From an uncultured Oscillospiraceae bacterium (GTDB taxonomy: Bacteria; Bacillota; Clostridia; Oscillospirales; Oscillospiraceae), in contig CANQNS010000002.1 of assembly GCA_947625285.1 (NCBI GenBank), forward strand, positions 1-64,000: a stretch of 64,000 nt of DNA, given 5' to 3'. Positions within the stretch are counted from its first letter, which is position 1, and each line of letters begins with the position of its first letter. The position numbers and the translations under genes were made by a program. Positions 26,465 through 35,893 of the stretch are shown here, one piece after another. The notes under the pieces are model-generated. The model was given only the letters and a program-made list of their open reading frames with translations, did not search any database and was not told the origin of the DNA.

Positions 26465-27437
26465 GGCCCGTCACCTCCCCGCGCCCGGTCCGCATCCGGG
26501 GGTCTATCCGCTGGCTCGCCGCCTGGGCCAGCATACTGCACGCCATCACCGCCGCCCCGGACAGCAGGCACAGCGCCATCAGCAGATCATAGTCGTGGTA
26601 AAGCGCGCTCTCATAGGACAGCGTGCCGAGGCCCGGATAGGAGAACACCGTCTCCACCACATAGGCGCCGCCCAGGATGTGAGGGGTCTCCACGGCCATC
26701 AGGCTCAGATATGTGGGCAGCACATTGCGCAGACAGTGGCGCAGCAGAGTCCGGGTCCGGCTCAGTCCTGCCGCCCGCTCCAGCAGCACATAGTCCGCGC
26801 CCAGCTCGTCGCAGAGCATATTGCGGACCATGTAGGCATAGTACCACAGGTGCCCCGCCACCACCACGGTCATGGGCAGCGCCAGATGCCGGAGCCGGTC
26901 GGCGGCCCCGCCGCCCGCCGCCCCCGGCGACCAGGCCCCGGAGCTGGGCAGCCATCGCAGCGTCACGGAAAAGATCAGGATCAGCAAAAGACTCAGCCAG
27001 AACGCCGGGATGCAGGCGGAGAGGGTGCCAAGTTTACATAATACTTTATCCGGCAACCGGCCCTCCATCCGGGCGCAGGCGGCGCCCAGCGGCAGGGCCA
27101 GGGTGAAGATCAGCAGATAGCTCACGCCGCCCAGCAGCAGGGTGTTGCCCACCCGGCCCCGGATCACCGTCAGCACGTCCTGTTTATATTTGTAGGATAT
27201 CCCCAGCCGGCCCCGGAGGGCGTTTTTCAGCCAGCGGACGTACTGGACGCGGATAGGCTGGTCCAGGCCCAGCGCGGCCTCGGCCTGGGCTCGGTCGGCG
27301 GGGCTCATCCGCTCCGCCCGCTCGCCGTAGTAGGAGACCAGCGGGTCGCCGGGGGCCAGCCGGGCGAACCAAAAGACCGCCGCCGACAGCACCAGCAGGC
27401 TCAACAGGAACGCCGCCAGCTTTTTGACCGCTCTCAT
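26457..27437 (-). CDS. ABC transporter permease, DppB/NikB type
   Basis: The 326-residue protein shows the DppB layout: one N-terminal helix (LAAFLLSLLVLSAAVFWFARLAPGDP), an external loop containing LGLDQPIRVQYVRWL, then five helices with the permease loop YVLLERAAGLSRTRTLLRHCLRN. It belongs to the peptide/opine/nickel uptake class. It overlaps the upstream ATPase gene by four bases. Confidence 0.92.
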   Translation of the reverse strand: MRAVKKLAAFLLSLLVLSAAVFWFARLAPGDPLVSYYGERAERMSPADRAQAEAALGLDQPIRVQYVRWLKNALRGRLGISYKYKQDVLTVIRGRVGNTLLLGGVSYLLIFTLALPLGAACARMEGRLPDKVLCKLGTLSACIPAFWLSLLLILIFSVTLRWLPSSGAWSPGAAGGGAADRLRHLALPMTVVVAGHLWYYAYMVRNMLCDELGADYVLLERAAGLSRTRTLLRHCLRNVLPTYLSLMAVETPHILGGAYVVETVFSYPGLGTLSYESALYHDYDLLMALCLLSGAAVMACSMLAQAASQRIDPRMRTGRGEVTGRG

Positions 27438-29368
27438 AGGTCCGCCTCCTTTCCGCCCAGCACGAAATGGCCCGGCGCGGCCTCGGTGAAGGGGCCGTCC
27501 CGGCCCGCGTCCGCCCCGTCAAAACGGCGGGGGGACCGCTGCCGCTCCCGCCGGGGGTCCGGCAGGGGAGCGGCGTCCAGCAGGGCCTGGGTGTAGGGGT
27601 GCATCGGGCAGCCGTAAAGCTCCTCCGTGGGGGCCAGCTCTACCAGCCTTCCCCGGTACAGGACACCCACCCGGTCGCAGAGGTACCGCACCAGGGACAG
27701 GTCGTGGGCGATGAACAGGAACGTGAAGCCATGCTCCGCCTGCAGGTGCCGGAACAGGTTCACGATCTGGGCCCGGATGGAGGCGTCCAGAGCCGCCACG
27801 GGCTCGTCCGCCACCAGCAGGGAGGGCTCCATAGCCAGGGCCCGGGCGATAGCCACCCGCTGCCGCTGGCCCCCGGAAAGCTGGGCCGGATATTTGTCCA
27901 GATAAGAGGGGTCCATGCCCACGTGCTTCAACTGGAACGCCGCCTCCGCCCGGAGCGTGCCCCTGGGGGGCCGGACCCGGTTCACCGCCATGGGCTCGGC
28001 AACGATGTCCGCCGCCGTCATCCGGGGGTCCAGGCTGGCGGCGGAGTCCTGAAAGACCATCTGCCGGTCGGTCCGCAGCATACGCCGCTGGGCCCGGGAC
28101 AGGGACCGGTCCCACACGTCCACGCCCTTATAGACCACGCTGCCGGTCCGGGGCCGCAGGATGTTCATGACGCACTGGGCCAGGGTGGATTTGCCGGAGC
28201 CGGACTCGCCCACCAGGCCGAATATCTCCCCCTCCCGTATCTGGAAGGACACGTCCTCCAGGGCCCGCAGGGACCCGCCGCCGGGCAGGGGGAAGGCGTG
28301 GGACAGGTGGCGCACCTCCAGCAGCGCGGGCCCGCCGGCCGGGGGGCGGGCCGGTCCCGCCGGCTCCTCCTCCGGCGGGGAGAACGTCACCCGCGGCGCA
28401 CGGGGATCCAAAAGCCAGGTGGCGGCGAGGTGGGCGCCGCCCACCGGGAACATGGGGGGCTGGAGCTCATAGTCGATGGCGAGGGCGTATTCGTTCCGGC
28501 AGGCAAAGGCGTCGCCCCTGGGCGGGGGCATGAGTGTGGGGGGCATGCCGGGGATGGCGTACAGCCGCCGCCCCTTTTTCTCCGGGGTGGGCAGACAGGC
28601 CAGCAGGGCCCGGGTATAGGGGTGGCGGGGGTCGTAAAAGACCTCCTCCGCCGTGCCGGTCTCCACGATCCGGCCCGCGTACATGACCGCCACCCGGTCC
28701 GCCGCCCGAGCCGCCGCCCCCAGGTCGTGGGTCACCAGGACCACGCCGGCGTCCAGCCTGCGGCGGACGTCCCGCAGAAGGTCCAGTATCTGGGCCTGGA
28801 CGGTCACGTCCAGGGCCGTGGTGGGCTCGTCGGCCAAAAGCAGCTTCGGCTCGCCGGCCAGGGCGACAGCCAGGGCGGCCCGCTGCCGCTGGCCCCCGGA
28901 CAGCTCGTAGGGATAAAGGCCGTACCGCTCCTCCGGCCGGTCCAGCCCCACCAGGGCCATCCGCTCCAGTGCCCGGCGGCGTGCGCCATCCCGGCCCAGC
29001 CGGGGCGCGTGGACCCGCGCCGCCTCCGCGATCTGCGCCCCCACGGGCAGCGTGGGTTCCAGGCTTGTCATGGGGTCCTGCAGGACCATGGAGACGACCT
29101 TGCCCCGGAGCCGGCGCATATCCCGCTCCCGGAGCCCCCGGAGGTCCGCGCCGGCCACCGTCAGCTTTGCCGCCTCCATCCGGCCGTTGGCCGGCAGCAG
29201 GCCCGCCACGGCCCGGCACAGCGCGCTCTTGCCGCAGCCGGATTCCCCCACCAGGGCCAGTATCTCCCCGGCGGCCAGGTCCAGCGTCACGTCCCGCACC
29301 GCCTCCACCGTCCCGGCGGGGGCGTCGAAGCATACGGACAGATGTTCGATCTGCAGCAGCGTCTCCAT
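27434..29368 (-). CDS. Fused double ABC ATPase (DppD-DppF type)
   Basis: Two complete nucleotide-binding domains lie in one 644-residue chain. Domain 1 has Walker A GESGCGKSA, signature LSGGQRQRAALA and Walker B LLLADEPTTALD; domain 2 has GESGSGKST, LSGGQRQRVAIA and LLVADEPVAALD. In most peptide transporters these are two genes (dppD, dppF); here they are fused, with a poorly conserved ~80-residue linker that holds the C-terminal oligopeptide/dipeptide extension of domain 1. It powers the two adjacent permeases. Confidence 0.93.
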   Translation of the reverse strand: METLLQIEHLSVCFDAPAGTVEAVRDVTLDLAAGEILALVGESGCGKSALCRAVAGLLPANGRMEAAKLTVAGADLRGLRERDMRRLRGKVVSMVLQDPMTSLEPTLPVGAQIAEAARVHAPRLGRDGARRRALERMALVGLDRPEERYGLYPYELSGGQRQRAALAVALAGEPKLLLADEPTTALDVTVQAQILDLLRDVRRRLDAGVVLVTHDLGAAARAADRVAVMYAGRIVETGTAEEVFYDPRHPYTRALLACLPTPEKKGRRLYAIPGMPPTLMPPPRGDAFACRNEYALAIDYELQPPMFPVGGAHLAATWLLDPRAPRVTFSPPEEEPAGPARPPAGGPALLEVRHLSHAFPLPGGGSLRALEDVSFQIREGEIFGLVGESGSGKSTLAQCVMNILRPRTGSVVYKGVDVWDRSLSRAQRRMLRTDRQMVFQDSAASLDPRMTAADIVAEPMAVNRVRPPRGTLRAEAAFQLKHVGMDPSYLDKYPAQLSGGQRQRVAIARALAMEPSLLVADEPVAALDASIRAQIVNLFRHLQAEHGFTFLFIAHDLSLVRYLCDRVGVLYRGRLVELAPTEELYGCPMHPYTQALLDAAPLPDPRRERQRSPRRFDGADAGRDGPFTEAAPGHFVLGGKEADL

Positions 29369-29372
29369 GTCT

Positions 29373-30908
29373 TTAAGGGTCCATCTCCCACTGGGTCACG
29401 TTCCAGAATATCCCCACTCCGTGGTGGCCCATGACCGTGTGGGGGTCGATGCCCCGGAGGGTGTCCTTTGCCACATAATCCGCGTCCACATAGCATAAAA
29501 AGGCATAGGCCGGGTCGTCGGCCAGGGCCTTTTGGAAGCTGGCGTAAGCCTCCGCGCGGACCACCGGGTCGTCGGACTGGCGGGCCAGGGTCAGGTACTT
29601 GTCCACGTCGGCGTTGGAGTAGCCGGAGTAGTTGGCGCCCTTGTCCGTGCCAAAGACCTTATAGGTGTGGTCGTCCGCGTCAAAGGGGCTGCCCCAGCCG
29701 ATGAGATAGGCCATCTGGCCGCCCCAGTCCACCACCGCCGGGATCTCCACGGTCACGTCCAGCCCCACCTGCCGGAGCTGCTGGGCCGCCGCACGGGCCA
29801 TGTCCAGGCGCACCTGGTCCCCGGCGGCCACGTCGATGGTAAAGCCCAGCCGCGCCCCGTCCCGGCAGTAAAAGCCCTCCTCGTCCGGCGTTGCGCCGGC
29901 GGCCTCCAGGATGGACCGGGCCCGGTCCGGGTCATAGTCGTACCGCTCCACGTCCGGGCAGTCGTACACGTTTCGCTGCAGCGGCCCGTAGGCCACGTCC
30001 CCGTGGCCCAGCAGAACGCTGTCCAATATGGCCTGCCGGTCCAGCGCGCAGCAGACCGCCGGGATGATGTCCCGGTTCTCGGTCCAGTACTCGTTCCAGA
30101 AGTTGAAGAGGATGCCCCGGTAGTCGGCGGTCTTCATGTTATAGACCGCATAGTCGCTCTGGCCGGCAAAGCTCTCGGCGTCCCGGGGCGGCAGCAGGGC
30201 CAGATCCAGCTCCCCGGAGCGCATCTGCAGCGTGCGGGCCGCGTCGTCGGGCACGATCTTGAAGATGATCCGGTCGATCTTGGCGGGCGTTTTGAAATAG
30301 TCCTCGTTCTTCACCAGGGTGATGGCCTGGCCGGGGTCCCAGCTCTCCAGCTTGTAGGGGCCGGTGCCCACGGGGGCCCGGAAGAAGTCGGAAGTCTGGA
30401 AGTCCTCTCCGGCCAGCAGATGCTCCGGCAGCACCGCCATAGTCATGTAGTCCAGAAAGGCGGCGTTGGGGGCGGCCAGGGTGAAGCGGACCGTGTGCTC
30501 GTCCAGCACGTCGATGGCGGTCACGTCCTCGAAGTTGGGGGCGTTTTCCGACAGGTTGGCCGGGTCCATGATGGCCTCGATGGTGAACTTCACATCGCCG
30601 GCGGTGACGGGCTGGCCGTCGTGCCAGCGGGCGTTTTCCGCCATGTGGAAGGTGTACGAGCAGGTCTCCTCGTCAAATTCCCAGCTCTTCGCCAGGCCGG
30701 GGACCACGTTGTTGTCCCCGTCGTGGGCGGTGAGGCCGTTGAACAGCAGGATGTTGATCTCCCCATGCTCGTCCATGGCGGGATCGATGCGGGTATAGTC
30801 CCCGCTGGCGTAGACCAGGGTCGTCTCCTCCGGCGCGGCCAGGGCCGGGAGGCCCATGCCCAGCGTCAGGGCGGCCGCCAGGGCCAGGGCGGTCAGTTTT
30901 TTGTGCAT
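29373..30908 (-). CDS. Peptide/nickel ABC transporter substrate-binding protein
   Basis: The 511-residue protein belongs to solute-binding family 5: after the signal peptide it has LFNGLTAHDGDNNVVPGLAKSWE, FHMAENARWHDGQPVTAGDVKF and later the RGILFNFWNEYWTENRDIIPA region. The signal peptide (MHKKLTALALAAALTLGMGL) ends with ALAA and has no lipobox Cys, which is unusual for a Gram-positive binding protein, so its membrane attachment is unclear. It is the first gene of the operon. AGGAAAGGAC precedes the start at 30908; longer frames upstream are antisense to csoR. Confidence 0.9.
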   Translation of the reverse strand: MHKKLTALALAAALTLGMGLPALAAPEETTLVYASGDYTRIDPAMDEHGEINILLFNGLTAHDGDNNVVPGLAKSWEFDEETCSYTFHMAENARWHDGQPVTAGDVKFTIEAIMDPANLSENAPNFEDVTAIDVLDEHTVRFTLAAPNAAFLDYMTMAVLPEHLLAGEDFQTSDFFRAPVGTGPYKLESWDPGQAITLVKNEDYFKTPAKIDRIIFKIVPDDAARTLQMRSGELDLALLPPRDAESFAGQSDYAVYNMKTADYRGILFNFWNEYWTENRDIIPAVCCALDRQAILDSVLLGHGDVAYGPLQRNVYDCPDVERYDYDPDRARSILEAAGATPDEEGFYCRDGARLGFTIDVAAGDQVRLDMARAAAQQLRQVGLDVTVEIPAVVDWGGQMAYLIGWGSPFDADDHTYKVFGTDKGANYSGYSNADVDKYLTLARQSDDPVVRAEAYASFQKALADDPAYAFLCYVDADYVAKDTLRGIDPHTVMGHHGVGIFWNVTQWEMDP

Positions 30909-31028
30909 TTTCGCGTTTTTGTCCTTTCCTTTTGGTATGAAAGCTACTATAATGTACTTTATCAGGCCCCGCCTCCGGCCGCAAGCCGGGTGGGGGGATA
31001 CGATCCTGGGAAAGACGAGGGAGCAGCC

Positions 31029-31352
31029 ATGCCAGACGAACACGACCACGCCTATTGCCACGCCCACGGCATCCCCCACGGCCACGGCCATGTCCATGAG
31101 AACCAGAAAGCGGTGCTGGACCGTCTGGCCCGGGCCATCGGGCATCTGGAAAAGGTGCGGCGGATGGTGGCCGACGGGGAGGACTGCTCGGACGTGCTGA
31201 TCCAGCTGGCCGCCGTGCGCTCGGCCCTGACTAACACGGGAAAGGTGATATTGCAGGACCACCTGCGCCACTGCATGGTGGACGCCATCGCCGCGGGGGA
31301 CCACGCCGCCGTGGACGAGCTCTGCCAGGCCGTGGAGAAATTCGTGAAATGA
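31029..31352 (+). CDS. CsoR/RcnR-family metal-sensing repressor
   Basis: This 107-residue all-helical protein (DUF156) carries an unusual N-terminal His-rich tail (HDHAYCHAHGIPHGHGHVH). The core has GEDCSDVLIQLAAVRSAL and LQDHLRHCM, so the Cys-His-Cys triad that binds Cu(I) in CsoR is present (H-x3-C at the end). Family members are tetrameric repressors that leave DNA on metal binding. Its stop codon overlaps the possible start of feoAB, so it probably controls its own operon, which codes for a ferrous-iron transporter, an unusual pairing. Confidence 0.85.
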   Translation: MPDEHDHAYCHAHGIPHGHGHVHENQKAVLDRLARAIGHLEKVRRMVADGEDCSDVLIQLAAVRSALTNTGKVILQDHLRHCMVDAIAAGDHAAVDELCQAVEKFVK

Positions 31353-31396
31353 CCCCGCCCCGGCGGGAGGAAGATAAAAAGGAGGCGCAGCCTCGT

Positions 31397-33754
31397 ATGA
31401 CATTGCGGGAACTGCCTGTGGGCAAGACCGCCACCATTGCCGCCGTGGGCGGCGAGGGGGCCTTGCGGCAGCATTTTCTGGACATGGGCGTGATACCCGG
31501 CTCCGATATCACGCTCATTAAATTTGCCCCGCTGGGGGACCCCATGGAGTTCATGATCCACGGCTATGAGCTGACGCTCCGGCTGGCGGACGCGGAGAAG
31601 ATCGACGTGACCGGCGTCCGGGACCCGGACGCGGCCCGGCCCGGCCTGACGGCCTATGGGGGCCGGCGCATCGCCCATCCGGGCCTGGGCGAGCCGGGCA
31701 AGTACCACGAAAAGGCCACGGAAAATCCCCTGCCGGACGGCGTCACCCTCACCTTCGCCCTGGCCGGGAACCAGAACGCCGGCAAGACCACCCTCTTCAA
31801 CCAGCTCACCGGCTCCAACCAGCACGTGGGCAACTTCCCCGGCGTCACCGTGGACCGGAAAGACGGCGTCATCAAGGGCCATGCCGACACCCTCATCACG
31901 GACCTGCCGGGCATCTACTCCCTGTCGCCCTACACCAGCGAGGAGATCATCACCCGCTCCTTCATCCTGGACGAGAAGCCCCGGGGCATCATCAACATCG
32001 TGGACGCCTCCAACATCGAGCGGAACCTGTATCTGACCGTCCAGCTCATGGAGCTGGACGTGCCCATGGTGCTGGCCCTGAACATGATGGACGAGGTCCG
32101 GGGCAACGGCGGCTCCATCAAGATCAACGAGATGGAGGATCTGCTGGGCATCCCGGTGGTGCCCATCTCCGCGGCGAAAAACGAGGGCATAGACGAGCTC
32201 ATAGACCACGCCCTGCACGTGGCGAAATACCAGGAGCCGCCCCGGCGCATCGACTTTTGCCGGGAGGACAAAAACGGCGGCGCGGTGCATCGGTGCCTGC
32301 ACGCCATCATGCATCTGGTGGAGGACCACGCCCGGCGGGCGGGCATCCCGGTGCGGTTCGCCGCGGCCAAGCTGGCCGAGGGGGACGAGGCGGTGGCCGC
32401 CGCCCTGGAGCTGGACCGAAACGAAACGGAGACGCTGGAGCATATCGTCCGCCAGATGGAGACAGAGAGCGGCATGGACCGGGCCGCCGCTATCGCGGAT
32501 ATGCGCTTTTCCTTTATCAAGGACCTGTGCGCCGCCACGGTGGTGAAGCCCCGGGCCAGCCGGGAGCGGACCCGCAGCGAGCGCATCGACCGCGTCCTGA
32601 CAGGCAAGTACACCGCCATACCTTGCTTCATCGCCATCATGGCCCTGGTGTTCTGGCTGACCTTTGACCTGATCGGCGCACGGCTCCAGGACCTGCTGGA
32701 CATGGGCATCACCGCGCTGGCCGGGCGGGTGGACATTTTGCTCGCTTCGGCCCAGGTGGGGCCCGCGCTGCGCTCGCTGGTGATGGACGGCGTGTTCGCC
32801 GGGGTGGGCAGCGTGGTGAGCTTTCTGCCGGTGATCGTGGTGCTGTTCTTCTTCCTGTCGCTGATGGAGGACAGCGGTTACATAGCCCGCGTGGCCTTCG
32901 TGATGGATAAGATATTGCGCCGGCTGGGCCTGTCCGGCCGGAGCATCGTGCCCATGCTGCTGGGCTTCGGCTGCACCGTGCCGGGCATCATGGCTACCCG
33001 GACCCTGCCCTCGGAGCGGGACAGGAAGCTGACTATTCTGCTGACCCCCTTCATGAGCTGCAGCGCAAAGCTGCCGGTCTACGGCTTTTTCACCGCCGCC
33101 TTCTTCCCGGCCCACCGGGGGATCGTGATGGTCTGCCTGTACCTTGTGGGCATCGGCTGCGGCATACTGCTGGCCTTTCTCATGAAGGGCACGGTGTTCA
33201 AGGGCGAGGCGGTGCCTTTCGTGATGGAGCTGCCCAACTACCGTATGCCGGGGGCCAAGAACGTGGGCCACCTGATGTGGGACAAGGCAAAGGACTTTCT
33301 CCAGCGGGCCTTCACCATCATCTTCCTGGCCTCCATCGCCATCTGGTTTTTGCAGACCTTCGACTTCGGGCTGAACATCGTCTCCGACTCCCGGGACAGC
33401 ATCCTGGCGGCCATCGCCGGGTACATCGCGCCGGCCCTGGCCCCTCTGGGCCTGGGGGACTGGCGCATCTGCACCGCGCTGATCACCGGCTTCATCGCCA
33501 AGGAGAGCGTGGTGGCTACGCTGTCGGTGCTGTTCGGCGCCCAGACCGCCATCCAGGGGGCCCTGACGCCCCTGGCGGCGGCGAGCCTGCTGGTGTTCTG
33601 CCTGCTGTACACCCCCTGCGTGGCGGCCATCGCCGCCGTCCGCCGGGAGATGGGCGGCAAGTGGGCCGCCGGCGTGGTGGCGGGCCAGTGCCTGATCGCC
33701 TGGATAGCCGCCCTGGTTGTGCGGGTGGGAGGCCATCTGCTGGGGTTCGTATGA
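31397..33754 (+). CDS. feoB: FeoA-FeoB fusion ferrous iron transporter
   Basis: The N-terminal FeoA-like SH3 domain (LRELPVGKTATIAAVGGEG) is fused to FeoB: G1 GNQNAGKTTLFN, switch GNFPGVTVDRK, G3 DLPGIYSLSPYTSEE, G4 NMMD, then eight or so membrane helices with the two Gate motifs (FLPVIVVLFFFLSLMEDSGY and LGFGCTVPGIMATRTL). FeoB imports Fe(II) under GTP control. The ATG at 31397 follows AAAAAGGAGG; an in-frame ATG at 31349 overlaps the csoR stop and is the alternative. The His-rich linker found in some fusions is absent. Confidence 0.93.
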   Translation: MTLRELPVGKTATIAAVGGEGALRQHFLDMGVIPGSDITLIKFAPLGDPMEFMIHGYELTLRLADAEKIDVTGVRDPDAARPGLTAYGGRRIAHPGLGEPGKYHEKATENPLPDGVTLTFALAGNQNAGKTTLFNQLTGSNQHVGNFPGVTVDRKDGVIKGHADTLITDLPGIYSLSPYTSEEIITRSFILDEKPRGIINIVDASNIERNLYLTVQLMELDVPMVLALNMMDEVRGNGGSIKINEMEDLLGIPVVPISAAKNEGIDELIDHALHVAKYQEPPRRIDFCREDKNGGAVHRCLHAIMHLVEDHARRAGIPVRFAAAKLAEGDEAVAAALELDRNETETLEHIVRQMETESGMDRAAAIADMRFSFIKDLCAATVVKPRASRERTRSERIDRVLTGKYTAIPCFIAIMALVFWLTFDLIGARLQDLLDMGITALAGRVDILLASAQVGPALRSLVMDGVFAGVGSVVSFLPVIVVLFFFLSLMEDSGYIARVAFVMDKILRRLGLSGRSIVPMLLGFGCTVPGIMATRTLPSERDRKLTILLTPFMSCSAKLPVYGFFTAAFFPAHRGIVMVCLYLVGIGCGILLAFLMKGTVFKGEAVPFVMELPNYRMPGAKNVGHLMWDKAKDFLQRAFTIIFLASIAIWFLQTFDFGLNIVSDSRDSILAAIAGYIAPALAPLGLGDWRICTALITGFIAKESVVATLSVLFGAQTAIQGALTPLAAASLLVFCLLYTPCVAAIAAVRREMGGKWAAGVVAGQCLIAWIAALVVRVGGHLLGFV

Positions 33755-33770
33755 GCGAAAGAGAAAACGA

Positions 33771-33799
33771 AAGGCCGGCGGGAAAACCCCGCCGGCCTT
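33771..33799. terminator. Bidirectional terminator
   Basis: A perfect 12-bp stem (AAGGCCGGCGGG / CCCGCCGGCCTT) with a 5-nt loop separates convergent feoB and larE. Confidence 0.75.
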
Positions 33800-33845
33800 C
33801 GTCTGCGTGCCGAAAGGTGAGGATTGATTTCCCTGGCGCTGGCGG

Positions 33846-34661
33846 CTATTTTTCCGCGTCCAGGGTCCGATTCATGCTGCCGGTCCGATAGCCGCCCAGG
33901 TCCATCGCCGCCCAGGCGAAGCCCAGATCCCGGCAGTATGCCTCCACCTGGCCCGCGTGGGCCAGGAGCCGGGAGAGGTCCTCGGGCGGCACCTCGATCC
34001 GGGCCAGGTCCAGATGGACCCGGACACGGGCCTGCCGGAAGCCCAGGCTTTGGAGATACTGCTCCGCCCGGTCCGCCATGAGCAGCTTCTCCGGCGTGAT
34101 GGCCTGGCCGTAGACGAACCGGGAGGCCAGACAGGCGTAAGAGGGCTTGTCCCAGGTGGGCAGGCCCATTTCCTTTGAAAGCGCCCGGACGTCGGCCTTT
34201 GTCAGACCCGCCCGGCGCAGAGGGCTCAAAACGCCCAGCTCCGCCACCGCCCGCATGCCGGGCCGGTAGTCGTCCAGATCGTCCAGGTTGGACCCCTCCG
34301 CCACATGGGCCAGGCCGCGGGCCTCCGCGGCGGCGCGGATGGCGGTGAACAGGGCCTTTTTACAGTGGTAGCACCGGTCCGGGGGATTGTCCTGCACACC
34401 CGGCACGGCCAGCGCGTCGAAGTCCAGGACGATCTGCTCCATGCCCCGGTCCCGGCAGAAAGCCTGGGCCTCCGCCGTTTCCCGGTCGGGAACGAGACAG
34501 GACCGGGCCGTCACCGCCACGGCGTTGTCTCCCAGCGCACGGCGGGCCGCTTCCAGCAGGAACGTGGAGTCCACCCCGGCGGAGAAGGCCACCGCCACCC
34601 CGCCCAGGGAGCGCAGATAGGCGTCCAGGGCGGCCTCTTTTGCCCGCAGAGCGTCCGTCAT
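33846..34661 (-). CDS. larE: LarE sulfur transferase
   Basis: LarE makes the sulfur groups of the nickel-pincer nucleotide (NPN) cofactor of lactate racemase. The PP-loop FSAGVDSTFLLE binds ATP, and KPSYACLASRF contains the Cys that donates sulfur in the sacrificial LarE. PDRCYHCKKALF adds a Cys pair; LarE versions with three cysteines bind a [4Fe-4S] cluster, so this one could be catalytic rather than sacrificial. The gene overlaps larC by four bases. Confidence 0.92.
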   Translation of the reverse strand: MTDALRAKEAALDAYLRSLGGVAVAFSAGVDSTFLLEAARRALGDNAVAVTARSCLVPDRETAEAQAFCRDRGMEQIVLDFDALAVPGVQDNPPDRCYHCKKALFTAIRAAAEARGLAHVAEGSNLDDLDDYRPGMRAVAELGVLSPLRRAGLTKADVRALSKEMGLPTWDKPSYACLASRFVYGQAITPEKLLMADRAEQYLQSLGFRQARVRVHLDLARIEVPPEDLSRLLAHAGQVEAYCRDLGFAWAAMDLGGYRTGSMNRTLDAEK

Positions 34662-35893
34662 GACCGATCCTCCAGGGCCCGGCGGACTTCCTCCAGGGAC
34701 ATGTCCTGTTCCCTGGCGATCCGGGCCAGATCCTCGTACTCATACTTGCTCCGGCTGACGCCCCAGCCGGCGGATATCTTCCGGCCCACGGGGCCCCAGG
34801 GGCTGTCCAGCGTTTCGGTCCGCCGGTCCAGCACATACCGCCGGGCCTGCGTCTCCCGCACGCCGATGGTGGTGGTGTGCCGGAACAGGACCCGCAGCAT
34901 CCGCTCCCGGTCCTGCCCGGAGCATAGGACCCGCAGCAGGGTGCCGGGCCGGGACTTTTTCATGCCGATGGGCACGGTGTAGACCTCCTTGGCCCCGGCG
35001 TCGAAGAGCCGTTCCATGGCGAAGCCCAGCTCCTCGGCGGTCATGTCGTCCACGTTGCAGCTAAGCTCCAGCACCGCGTCGGTCCCGTCCTCTGTCTCGC
35101 CCAGCATGGCCCGCAGACAGTTGACGGCGGGGGGGAAGTCCCGCTTGCCCATGCCGTAGCCCACGGCCTTCACCCGCATGGGGGGCAGAGGGCCGAAGCG
35201 AGTGGCGAAACGCTTCAAAAGGGCCGCGCCGGTGGGGGTGCAAAGCTCCCCTTCCGCCGCGCCGCCGCAGATGGGCACGTCCCGCAAAAGCAGGGCCGTG
35301 GCGGGGGCGGGCACCGGCAAAATGCCGTGGGCGCAGCGGACCTGGCCGCCGCCCACCTGCACCGGGGAGGCCACGATCTGGTCCGGGGCCAGCTCCCGCA
35401 GCAGCAGACACACCGCCGCCACGTCCGCCACCGCGTCCAGCGCGCCCACCTCGTGGAAGTGGACCTCTGTTACCGGCACGCCGTGGACCTGGCTCTCCGC
35501 CTGGGCGATCAGCCTGTAGACCGCCAGCACGTCCGCCTTCACCGCCTCCGGCAAGGCCAGCCGGTCCCGGACCAGCCGCTCCACGTCCCCCATCCCGCTG
35601 TGGTGGTGGCCGTGGTCGTGATGGTGTTCATGGTCGTGATGGTGGCCGTGGTCGTGGTCGTGATCGTGGTCGTGGTCGTGATCGTCCTCCTCCGCGCCAT
35701 GGACGGTGACGGTCATTTGGGTGCCGGCGACGCCGCCCTTAATGGTCCGGGCGGCGGCATAGCGCACGCCGGGGATGCCCAGGGCGTTGAGCCGGTCCAC
35801 GAAGCCGTCCGGGTCCGGCAAAAGCTCCAACAGGGCCGCCGTGAGCATATCGCCCGCCGCGCCCATGGAGCAGTCCAGATAGAGAGTTTTCAT
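34658..35893 (-). CDS. larC: LarC nickel insertase with His/Asp-rich run
   Basis: LarC inserts nickel into the NPN cofactor, using CTP. The N-terminus LYLDCSMGAAGDMLTAALLE and the later VHFHEVGALDAVADVA are family signatures. Between residues ~68 and 105 is a run of His and Asp residues (alternating HD then HHHD) likely to bind nickel. In Lactiplantibacillus the gene is split and joined by a programmed frameshift; here the 411-residue frame is continuous. It overlaps both larB and larE by four bases. Confidence 0.94.
   Translation of the reverse strand: MKTLYLDCSMGAAGDMLTAALLELLPDPDGFVDRLNALGIPGVRYAAARTIKGGVAGTQMTVTVHGAEEDDHDHDHDHDHDHGHHHDHEHHHDHGHHHSGMGDVERLVRDRLALPEAVKADVLAVYRLIAQAESQVHGVPVTEVHFHEVGALDAVADVAAVCLLLRELAPDQIVASPVQVGGGQVRCAHGILPVPAPATALLLRDVPICGGAAEGELCTPTGAALLKRFATRFGPLPPMRVKAVGYGMGKRDFPPAVNCLRAMLGETEDGTDAVLELSCNVDDMTAEELGFAMERLFDAGAKEVYTVPIGMKKSRPGTLLRVLCSGQDRERMLRVLFRHTTTIGVRETQARRYVLDRRTETLDSPWGPVGRKISAGWGVSRSKYEYEDLARIAREQDMSLEEVRRALEDRS

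Noticed and set aside
29532..31352. A 606-codon plus-strand frame that includes the CsoR-like protein at its end.
   Set aside because: All but the last 107 codons are antisense to the substrate-binding protein gene; the ATG at 31029 gives the real family N-terminus.
34658..35893. Possible programmed frameshift in larC as in Lactiplantibacillus.
   Set aside because: The frame is continuous through both halves, so no frameshift is needed here.
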